From assembly GCF_934372025.1 (NCBI RefSeq), contig NZ_CAKROJ010000093.1:1-5942 (forward strand): DNA of 5,942 nucleotides, in the 5' to 3' direction. The DNA is from an uncultured Blautia sp. (GTDB taxonomy: Bacteria; Bacillota; Clostridia; Lachnospirales; Lachnospiraceae). The notes under the pieces are model-generated. The model saw only the letters and a program-made list of their open reading frames with translations, made no database searches and was not told the DNA's origin. Position 1 is the first letter of the stretch, and every line of letters begins with the position of its first letter. The translations under genes and the position numbers were made by a program. Positions 1 through 4,681 of this stretch are shown here, one piece after another.

Positions 1-60
1 ATATTTATTCTCCAGTTGTATATTATAGTTCTTTTTCGACGATATTCTCTCTTCCGGCAT
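1..60 (-). other. Spacer after ybeY with a short open frame running off the left edge
   Basis: An ATG at 60 opens 20 codons without a stop (MPEERISSKKNYNIQLENKY). No ribosome binding site stands at a usable distance: GGA directly touches the ATG, just after the ybeY TAA. I do not recognise the peptide. It may be chance, because a better-placed ribosome binding site at 13-10 points to a different frame starting at the edge. In many Firmicutes dgkA or era follows ybeY; neither is recognisable in these 20 codons. Confidence 0.2.
22..27 (-). promoter_or_regulatory. Perfect TATAAT hexamer after ybeY, candidate -10 box
   Basis: The minus strand reads TATAAT at 27-22 in the ybeY downstream spacer. 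The best -35 is only GAGAGA with an 18-nt spacer (3 of 6 matches), and there is no extended TG. It is followed by CUGGAGAAUAAAU: GGAG at 13-10, then AT at the edge, so an ATG would begin at position 2 if the next minus-strand base is G, with a 7-nt spacer. This suggests that a new gene starts just beyond the left edge. Confidence 0.3.
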
Positions 61-63
61 TCC

Positions 64-558
64 TTATCTGGTAATTCCCAGATCCTCCAGTGCCTTTGCC
101 TGTTTGGCTTCCATCACTGCCGCCTCATCCGGCTCCATGTGATCATATCCAAGCAGATGGAGCATGCTGTGTGCAAAAAGGAAACTGAATTCTCTCTCTA
201 CACTGTGACCATATTCCTCTGCCTGTGCATAAACCTTATCTACAGAGATCATCACGTCTCCAAGGATCAGTTCATCTGTATCCAGATCAAAATAACTGTC
301 ATCATCTTCGATCACGGAGTAATCTGCCGGTGTCTCAAACGGGATCATTGGGAAAGAAAGCACATCTGTCGGTGCTCCGATCGAACGGAATTCAGCATTT
401 ACTCTCTTGATTTCTTCATTATCTGTGATCACAAGATTCACACAGACATCATAAGGACAGTTTTCTGTTTCCAGAATATGCTCTGCTATCATAGCTGTCA
501 GCTTCTCATAATCAATGTCCAGTTTACGTTCTGCTTCATAATCAATCTGTATGGTCAT
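64..558 (-). CDS. ybeY: Endoribonuclease/rRNA maturation factor YbeY
   Basis: YbeY is a 164-residue, zinc-dependent, UPF0054-family RNase involved in 16S rRNA 3'-end maturation and 70S ribosome quality control. The zinc site HSMLHLLGYDH is complete, with His130, His134 and His140 in H-x3-H-x5-H spacing. TDVLSFP (64-70) and LGDVMIS (99-105) are the other family hallmarks. An acidic loop rich in Asp and Glu (about 84-97) sits between them. The start at 558 is fixed by GGAGG (570-566) 7 nt upstream; the frame is open further upstream to 807, but that part only shadows phoH. The gene overlaps phoH by 17 nt, and the phoH C-terminal codons contain its ribosome binding site. The functional partnership of YbeY with PhoH/YbeZ fits this coupling. 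pgpH, which separates the two in Bacillus, is absent. Confidence 0.97.
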   Translation of the reverse strand: MTIQIDYEAERKLDIDYEKLTAMIAEHILETENCPYDVCVNLVITDNEEIKRVNAEFRSIGAPTDVLSFPMIPFETPADYSVIEDDDSYFDLDTDELILGDVMISVDKVYAQAEEYGHSVEREFSFLFAHSMLHLLGYDHMEPDEAAVMEAKQAKALEDLGITR

Positions 559-1570
559 TCTTTTTCCTCCGGACCGTTCTGGTACCACCGGTACTTCTGG
601 ACGGTTTCTGTTTCTTTTCATAGTCATCATATGCCTGGACAATCTGCTGCACCAGCGGGTGACGGACAACGTCCTTGCTGGTAAGCTGGCAGAAGCCAAT
701 ATCATCAATCTTCTTAAGAACCTTCGCTGCAATATCAAGACCGGATACAGCGTCTTTCGGAAGGTCTTTCTGCGAAGCATCACCGGTAACAACGACTTTG
801 GATCCAAATCCGATACGGGTCAGGAACATCTTCATCTGTGCCGGTGTGGTATTCTGCGCTTCATCCAGAATGATGAACGCATTATCCAGGGTACGTCCTC
901 GCATATAGGCAAGCGGTGCTACTTCGATCAGTCCTCTTTCCATGTTTTTTGCAAAGCTGTCTGCACCCATGATCTGATAAAGCGCATCATATAACGGACG
1001 CAGGTACGGGTCTACCTTGCTCTGAAGATCTCCCGGGAGAAATCCCAGCTTCTCCCCTGCCTCGATCGCCGGTCTGGTCAGAATGATACGACTGACCTCC
1101 TCATTTCGAAATGCAGTGACTGCCATTGCCATGGCAAGATAAGTCTTACCTGTTCCCGCAGGTCCTATTCCAAATACGATCATTTTTTTACGGATCTGCT
1201 CTACATATTCTCTCTGCCCGAGTGTCTTGGGCTTGATCGGTCGCCCCTGTATAGTATTGCAGATAAAATCTTTATCTATTTCCGTAAGGACCTGATTACG
1301 TTCTTCCATGGCAAAAGACAGTGCATAACTGACATTCTGTCTTGTTATGGTATTGCCTCTTCCGGCAAGAACGACCAGCTCCTCGATCAGTTTTTTTGCC
1401 TGAGTCGCGCTCTGCTCTGTACCCAGGATCTTCAGCATGCCATCTCTGGATATCAGCGTCACGTTTAAGGTACGTTCTATCAGTTTCAGATGTTCGTCAA
1501 ACTGCCCGAACACATTTCCTTCCAGATCTGCAGGCACCTGCGTATAAAGCTCAATAATGCTGTTAGCCAT
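542..1570 (-). CDS. phoH: PhoH family ATPase (PhoH/YbeZ)
   Basis: This is a cytosolic P-loop ATPase of 342 residues, a normal length for the family. The N-terminal part (1-110) is the small alpha/beta domain typical of PhoH/YbeZ proteins. The ATPase domain follows: Walker A GPAGTGKT (136-143), the LTRPAIEAGEKLGFLPG segment (164-180), Walker B FIILDEAQN (232-240), the VTGD motif (261-264) and RHP (303-305). The C-terminal tail is basic (RRKK), which could favour RNA contact; that is an inference. PhoH-like proteins are nucleotide hydrolases linked to RNA processing, and YbeZ physically and genetically associates with YbeY in E. coli. Here the two genes overlap by 17 nt. The start (ATGGCTAACAGC) has AAAGGA 9 nt upstream inside yqfD and overlaps the yqfD stop by 8 nt, so translational coupling is likely on both sides. 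Confidence 0.97.
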   Translation of the reverse strand: MANSIIELYTQVPADLEGNVFGQFDEHLKLIERTLNVTLISRDGMLKILGTEQSATQAKKLIEELVVLAGRGNTITRQNVSYALSFAMEERNQVLTEIDKDFICNTIQGRPIKPKTLGQREYVEQIRKKMIVFGIGPAGTGKTYLAMAMAVTAFRNEEVSRIILTRPAIEAGEKLGFLPGDLQSKVDPYLRPLYDALYQIMGADSFAKNMERGLIEVAPLAYMRGRTLDNAFIILDEAQNTTPAQMKMFLTRIGFGSKVVVTGDASQKDLPKDAVSGLDIAAKVLKKIDDIGFCQLTSKDVVRHPLVQQIVQAYDDYEKKQKPSRSTGGTRTVRRKKNDHTD

Positions 1571-2789
1571 CCTCTGTTGTCCTTTCTGCAGGCTGCTCCG
1601 GTATTTCTACAGGAGTCTCCTCTCCGATTTTCTCAATAATTTCCAAAAACCCTTTACTTATACAGGTTTTATGGTCAACCTCTATTTTAACATTATTTGC
1701 AGATATTTGAACCCCTTTTTGCATTAATTTTTCTTCGTAACGCTGTAATTCGCGCCACGCAAGCTCTCTGACCTCTGTTTCACTGTATTCTTTTCTGACC
1801 ATTGTGTACTGTTTCTGAGAGATGATCCCCCACGAAACCTGCAGACAAAAGCTGGAGGTCAGATAGATTTTATTCTCTTCCACCATCTGCTTCCATCCCT
1901 CTTTTGTCTGATCACCTGCCCCGATATAAAAATTTCCGACACGGATATACCCGCCCTTTTTTTCCTTACCGGTCATCTTTTCTGCCTTATATAATACGGG
2001 AATCTCATGATAATAAGCCTTCTGCCTCTTTATATAAATATCTGCATCTGCATGAATGGCATCATATTTTATCACTTCCTGGCTGTCATTTTTGAGTTCC
2101 AGAATTCCGGAGACAAGAAGTTCTCCTTTCTTACAGAAATCTCCTGCCTTTTTCTTCGGTACCCCCGCACGTGTGATCATTTTTACGATCTCGCCATCCT
2201 GTTCCGCCGTAATATCACATGCAGTCTCCTCCACCTCATTCCGGCTCTCTGCAAAAATCCCTTCTTTCACTGTCAGCAGGAGCCGTGTCCCATCCAGTTT
2301 AGCGGAGACCCAGGTTATATCCGAATATTTTTTGCGAAGCTCAGCCGCGATCTCACTGCAGCTTATCTGACTGCGGGCCATCCCATGCACGATTCCCTGC
2401 TGCTCCAGAAATCCCAATATCTCAGGCGTACTGTTCCTGACATTTCCCTCCACATCAATTTCCCATAATCGACCTGTACAGAGATGAAGAAAAAGCATAC
2501 ACAGAATTATCCCAACAAAAAAAGCCTTTCTCTTTTTACTTCTGTAAAAAAAGAAGGGCAGTCCATGTTTTTCCAGGATATGTATCTTAACTTTTGTTTT
2601 TCTGTGTACCGGTGACAGTCTGAAAAAATCCGGGACCCGAAAACATCCGGTCAGACTCTGATCCGTTTCCCGTCTGAGATCAAAGATACGGATATTTCTC
2701 GCCCGGCAGAGATTCAGAAAACGCTCGGTCTGTTCGCCCTGAATCCGCACTTTTACATAGCCTCTTCGAAATTCGCTCTTCTTTTTCAT
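1563..2789 (-). CDS. yqfD: Sporulation protein YqfD, membrane-anchored
   Basis: This 408-residue protein matches the YqfD family (stage IV sporulation-type), the usual partner of YqfC. The N-terminal 85 residues are basic and probably cytosolic (RRGYVKVRIQGEQTERFLNLC). One hydrophobic segment (about 89-105, AFFVGIILCMLFLHLC) follows the basic stretch YRSKKRK and should span the membrane. After it comes LWEIDVEGN...TPEILGFLEQQGI (about 108-133), which resembles the small POTRA-like domain of FtsQ-type proteins. A long mixed beta domain then runs to the conserved KEYSETEVRELAWRELQRYEEKL region (333-355). The tail is acidic and proline-rich. The start has AGGGGGAG immediately upstream. The last 8 nt overlap phoH. 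A role in mother-cell spore development is known only by regulon and phenotype in Bacillus; no enzymatic activity is indicated. Confidence 0.95.
   Translation of the reverse strand: MKKKSEFRRGYVKVRIQGEQTERFLNLCRARNIRIFDLRRETDQSLTGCFRVPDFFRLSPVHRKTKVKIHILEKHGLPFFFYRSKKRKAFFVGIILCMLFLHLCTGRLWEIDVEGNVRNSTPEILGFLEQQGIVHGMARSQISCSEIAAELRKKYSDITWVSAKLDGTRLLLTVKEGIFAESRNEVEETACDITAEQDGEIVKMITRAGVPKKKAGDFCKKGELLVSGILELKNDSQEVIKYDAIHADADIYIKRQKAYYHEIPVLYKAEKMTGKEKKGGYIRVGNFYIGAGDQTKEGWKQMVEENKIYLTSSFCLQVSWGIISQKQYTMVRKEYSETEVRELAWRELQRYEEKLMQKGVQISANNVKIEVDHKTCISKGFLEIIEKIGEETPVEIPEQPAERTTEDG
1684..1711 (-). promoter_or_regulatory. Weak internal sigma-A-like promoter candidate before phoH
   Basis: Inside the 3' part of yqfD the minus strand shows TTCAAA (1711-1706, 4 of 6 to TTGACA), a 16-nt spacer and TAAAAT (1689-1684, 5 of 6 to TATAAT). 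A start near 1677 would give phoH a leader of about 107 nt. The stretch is AT-rich, so chance matches are likely. It is listed because phoH-ybeY need vegetative expression while yqfCD are expected to be sporulation genes. Confidence 0.22.
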
Positions 2790-2798
2790 GATCTCCCC

Positions 2799-3074
2799 CT
2801 AACGTTCCAGTATGATTTCTGTGATCACGCCCTGTATATACATTTCTTCCGGTGTATAAACAGGGATCTGCAGCTTTTTTCCCTGTATCACCAGCCGGCC
2901 GCGAAATGTCAGAAGTACGATCTCCTCTTTTTCATACCGTACAATGCTTCGATAATTGCAGACCGAGACCTGATGTCGCCCTGTAACTGTTATTACCGTT
3001 TCCTTCATAGCCAGATCACGCGGTATTTCCAGAGAGGTAACCAGATTTTCCTTCCATCTGTCTGCTTTTCCCAT
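2799..3074 (-). CDS. yqfC: Sporulation protein YqfC (YabP family)
   Basis: This 91-residue protein of the YabP/YqfC family is small and beta-rich. It has the family core ITVTGRHQVSVCNYRSIVRY at about residues 28-47, then EEIVLLTFRGRLVIQGKKLQI (50-70) and a C-terminal YTPEEMYIQGVITEI. In B. subtilis the gene is expressed in the mother cell under sigma-E and is paired with yqfD; its molecular role is not established. The ATG at 3074 is preferred, with GGGGAGG (3092-3086) 11 nt upstream. A TTG at 3083 is only 2 nt from that site and is unlikely. The stop is 9 nt before yqfD. The upstream hairpin and promoter-like elements suggest that this is the first gene of the sporulation unit. Confidence 0.93.
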   Translation of the reverse strand: MGKADRWKENLVTSLEIPRDLAMKETVITVTGRHQVSVCNYRSIVRYEKEEIVLLTFRGRLVIQGKKLQIPVYTPEEMYIQGVITEIILER

Positions 3075-3081
3075 AACGATC

Positions 3082-3126
3082 AAAACCTCCCCGGCGCTTA
3101 TTACAACTATACGCCGGAGAGGTTTC
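3082..3126 (-). terminator. Strong hairpin after DUF2284: candidate terminator that also hides the yqfC ribosome binding site
   Basis: On minus-strand RNA, 3126-3112 pairs with 3096-3082: fifteen pairs, thirteen Watson-Crick and two G-U, around a 15-nt loop (3111-3097). The core is CCUCUCCGGCG / CGCCGGGGAGG. Both imperfect positions would be C-A mismatches on plus-strand RNA, so the fold favours the minus transcript. The descending arm ends in UUUU (3085-3082), partly paired with the A-rich foot, as in terminators with A/U tails, but the U tract is short. The same arm contains GGGGAGG, the Shine-Dalgarno of yqfC. A terminator or a translation-blocking structure, or both, would fit. Confidence 0.6.
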
Positions 3127-3134
3127 TTTTATGT
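3106..3134 (-). promoter_or_regulatory. Candidate sigma-E-type promoter of yqfCD
   Basis: Upstream of yqfC the minus strand reads ACATAAA (3134-3128), a 14-nt spacer, then CGTATAGT (3113-3106). Compared with the Bacillus sigma-E consensus (KMATATT, 14-15 nt, CATACANT), 4 of 7 positions match at -35 and 5 of 7 defined positions match at -10, with ideal spacing. Transcription would start near 3099, about 25 nt before the yqfC ATG. In B. subtilis yqfC and yqfD belong to the mother-cell sigma-E regulon, which supports the placement. The match is moderate. Confidence 0.4.
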
Positions 3135-3174
3135 TTCCAATCCTTTTGCAGAATCTTATCTGCCCTTCTGCTGT

Positions 3175-3732
3175 TTATTTTTGTCCGGTGAACAATACCA
3201 TGGAAAACCAAAGTATCGTATTTCCGCCAAGATTGTATTCCATCTGCTGTTTTTCGACAATCTCACTGACTACCACTCCATGGCTTTCCAGACACGGATG
3301 CATCCTGTCTGGATGTCTGCAGGGCTCCCCATGCGGATACGCACAATCCTCACAGATATCACAGGATTCTGTAGATAGGGTAAATGTTTCAAATCCCTGC
3401 TCTTTCAGGAAATCTGCCACTGCCGTTGTCAGTTCTTCATGTGCATCTCTCGTTGCCAGCATTTCTGACATATTCAGAAGATCTGAAACCTCTGCCACAC
3501 TGGAAAAGAAAACTGCCTGTTCATATTTACGGATCCTGTCCTCACATTCTTTCAGAGTTCCTACTGCCGGCGGACAGGCCCAGGTCGATCCATACCGTTC
3601 GCATTCCTGTCGGCAGACAATTCGCACTCTTTCTTCCACAGAAAGACTTTCCGTCTTCAGAAGACGATACTCAAAGATCGGATACTGTGCAATAAATTCT
3701 TCAAATTTTTCAAGATTCAGTTCTGCCGCCAT
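3175..3732 (-). CDS. DUF2284 predicted metal-binding, cysteine-rich protein
   Basis: This protein of about 185 residues matches the DUF2284 family (predicted metal-binding proteins, no defined reaction). Seen directly are two cysteine clusters. The first is CRQECERYGSTWACPP, with Cys at 40, 44 and 53 and another at 63. The second is CDICEDC (124, 127, 130) followed by Cys138 and Cys147 in a GEPCRHPDRMHPC context. The CxxCxxC-x7-C spacing resembles iron-sulfur ligation, which is an inference. There are no membrane segments or signal peptide. Two ATG starts are possible. The one at 3747 overlaps the cupin stop (TAATG) but has almost no ribosome binding site. The one at 3732 (MAAELNLEKFEEF) has GGGGG 8 nt upstream and is preferred. 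Either way it is tightly coupled to the cupin. Function is unknown; binding of a redox metal centre is the best guess. Confidence 0.9.
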   Translation of the reverse strand: MAAELNLEKFEEFIAQYPIFEYRLLKTESLSVEERVRIVCRQECERYGSTWACPPAVGTLKECEDRIRKYEQAVFFSSVAEVSDLLNMSEMLATRDAHEELTTAVADFLKEQGFETFTLSTESCDICEDCAYPHGEPCRHPDRMHPCLESHGVVVSEIVEKQQMEYNLGGNTILWFSMVLFTGQK

Positions 3733-3746
3733 TGGATCTGCCCCCA

Positions 3747-4073
3747 TTAGTCCAGAATGATCAGTGCCATAATTACCAGATCTTCATCTCCGCTGTTTGT
3801 AAGTCCATGGCCCATGCCATCCGGTGTAAATGTCACATCACCTGGCTGTACCATACGAAGTGTTCCGTTATCACTGTAAATTCCCTTACCGGAAATAATA
3901 TAATAGGTCTCACTTTCGTTATGATGCTCATGATAACCGATCGCACATCCCGGCTCCAGAGTTACCTGTGCATACATTCTGCACTTGCCGTTTAACTGTT
4001 TTTCATCAAGCAGACGTTTGATCAGGACATGTCCCGCTCCGCCGCTCATGTTTTCTACTCTTTCTGTTGTCAT
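3747..4073 (-). CDS. Small single-domain cupin protein
   Basis: This 108-residue, probably cytosolic protein forms one conserved cupin beta-barrel. Motif 1 is GYHEHHNESETYYIISGKG (residues 46-64), which fits G-x-H-x-H-x4-E-x6-G with metal ligands His48, His50 and Glu55. Motif 2 is GDVTFTPDGMGHGLTN (78-93), which fits G-x5-P-x-G-x2-H-x3-N exactly, with the fourth ligand His89. All four metal-binding positions are therefore present. The start at 4073 is chosen because AAAGGAGG lies 9 nt upstream; an in-frame extension to 4142 would begin with TTG and lacks such a site. The gene overlaps the DUF2284 gene or ends just before it, which suggests co-expression. Small cupins of this kind include metal-dependent enzymes, isomerases and ligand-binding proteins, so the substrate and reaction cannot be named from sequence. 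Confidence 0.93.
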   Translation of the reverse strand: MTTERVENMSGGAGHVLIKRLLDEKQLNGKCRMYAQVTLEPGCAIGYHEHHNESETYYIISGKGIYSDNGTLRMVQPGDVTFTPDGMGHGLTNSGDEDLVIMALIILD

Positions 4074-4169
4074 ATCACATATCCTCCTTTTGTGGAAATC
4101 ACGTAACTGTCTGTGCCGGCAGTCACACTTGCATTTATACAAACCGGATTGCCCCGGGTTGCTGCATTA
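4074..4169 (-). other. Intergenic leader between rlmH and the cupin gene
   Basis: This 96-nt gap is long for the region. A weak hairpin right after the rlmH stop (AACCCGG / CCGGTT around a GGCAAT loop, one bulged C) is followed by only TTTG, so it is a poor terminator. TATAAA at 4139-4134 resembles a -10 box, but no good -35 stands 16-18 nt upstream. A second hairpin on the minus-strand RNA pairs 4128-4120 with 4109-4101 (nine pairs, three of them G-U, 10-nt loop). The cupin Shine-Dalgarno AAAGGAGG (4090-4083) lies outside that stem and is accessible. Whether the cupin has its own promoter is undecided. Confidence 0.3.
4083..4090 (-). promoter_or_regulatory. Ribosome binding site deciding the cupin start
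   Basis: The minus strand reads AAAGGAGG, a near-perfect anti-Shine-Dalgarno match, 9 nt before the ATG at 4073. An out-of-frame ATG sits only 2 nt after the site, too close to be used. This supports the 108-residue form over an upstream TTG start. Confidence 0.85.
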
Positions 4170-4649
4170 TTATTTATGATAAGGCTCATGATTCAGTATT
4201 CTGTACCCACGATAGATCTGCTCCAGCAGAATCATCTGCATCAACTGATGCGGGAACGTCATCTTTGAGAAGCTCAGCTTAAAATCCGCTCTTTTCAGGA
4301 CTTCGTTTCCAAGCCCCAGCGAACCGCCAATCACAAATGCAACCGAGCTTTTGCCCTCTACTCCCAGTCGTCCGATTTTCTCCGACAATTCCACGGAATC
4401 AAGCATCTTTCCATCTAGTGCAAGTGCAATGACGTAATCCTGCTCACGGATATGCTTCATCAGACGCTCTGCTTCTGTATTTTTGATCTGCTCATTCAAG
4501 GCATCGGATGCCTTGTCCGGAGTCTTCTCATCCGGAACCTGACAGAAGGTCAGTTTGCAGTAACGACTCAGACGCTTCGCATATTCCGCAATTCCGTCAT
4601 TCAGATACTTTTCTTTGATTTTTCCTACGGTAACGATTTTTATTTCCAT
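4170..4649 (-). CDS. rlmH: 23S rRNA (pseudouridine(1915)-N3)-methyltransferase RlmH
   Basis: RlmH is a small SPOUT-fold (trefoil-knot) enzyme. It uses S-adenosylmethionine to methylate N3 of pseudouridine 1915 in helix 69 of 23S rRNA, late in assembly on the 70S ribosome. At 159 residues it has the usual family length and is complete. It begins with the typical MEIKIVTVGKIKEKY. It has the cofactor-binding FVIGGSLGL loop at about residues 105-113. It ends with the knot signature SFSKMTFPHQLMQMILLEQIYRGYRI and the C-terminal NHEPYHK, which contains the conserved His-Pro-Tyr-His segment of the active site. The start is fixed by AAAGGA 10 nt upstream. It follows ftsK by 18 nt and is probably co-transcribed with it. 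Nothing in the sequence is unusual. Confidence 0.98.
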   Translation of the reverse strand: MEIKIVTVGKIKEKYLNDGIAEYAKRLSRYCKLTFCQVPDEKTPDKASDALNEQIKNTEAERLMKHIREQDYVIALALDGKMLDSVELSEKIGRLGVEGKSSVAFVIGGSLGLGNEVLKRADFKLSFSKMTFPHQLMQMILLEQIYRGYRILNHEPYHK

Positions 4650-4681
4650 TTAAAGATATTCCTTTATTTAAAGATATTCCT
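4648..4681 (-). repeat. 16-bp direct repeat, 18-nt period, across the ftsK-rlmH junction
   Basis: Two identical 16-bp copies, AGGAATATCTTTAAAT on the minus strand, lie at 4681-4666 and 4663-4648, separated by AA. The upstream copy encodes the last residues and the TAA stop of ftsK. The downstream copy carries the AAAGGA ribosome binding site of rlmH (4665-4660, 10 nt from the start) and runs into the first two bases of its ATG. The period is a multiple of three, so the second copy would read on in the ftsK frame as KEYL-stop. It looks like a short tandem duplication. Confidence 0.9.

Noticed and set aside
16..684. Plus-strand open frame of 222 codons opposite ybeY and the phoH end
   Set aside because: It is antisense to two confidently identified genes, has an irregular Cys/His/Phe-rich composition, no ribosome binding site and no recognisable motif.
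559..807. N-terminal extension of ybeY up to 807
   Set aside because: The extra residues are phoH coding sequence read in another frame; GGAGG 7 nt before the ATG at 558 decides the start.
1183..1189. Run of seven A (minus strand) in phoH as a programmed frameshift site
   Set aside because: The phoH frame is intact with all motifs on both sides of the run, and no alternative frame of interest follows.
3075..3083. TTG start for yqfC at 3083
   Set aside because: It is only 2 nt from the Shine-Dalgarno; the ATG nine bases later is at a workable distance.
3147..3170. GCAGAA/TTCTGC inverted repeat downstream of DUF2284 as a terminator
   Set aside because: Only six base pairs with a 12-nt loop and no U tract; the hairpin at 3082-3126 is far stronger.
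3131..3760. Plus-strand open frame of 209 codons opposite DUF2284
   Set aside because: Its Ser/Arg/Cys-rich content is what antisense reading of the DUF2284 gene gives; no start signal is seen.
4074..4142. Cysteine-rich N-terminal extension of the cupin (MYKCKCDCRHRQ)
   Set aside because: It needs a TTG start without a ribosome binding site, whereas the ATG at 4073 has AAAGGAGG at good distance and both cupin motifs are complete without the extension.
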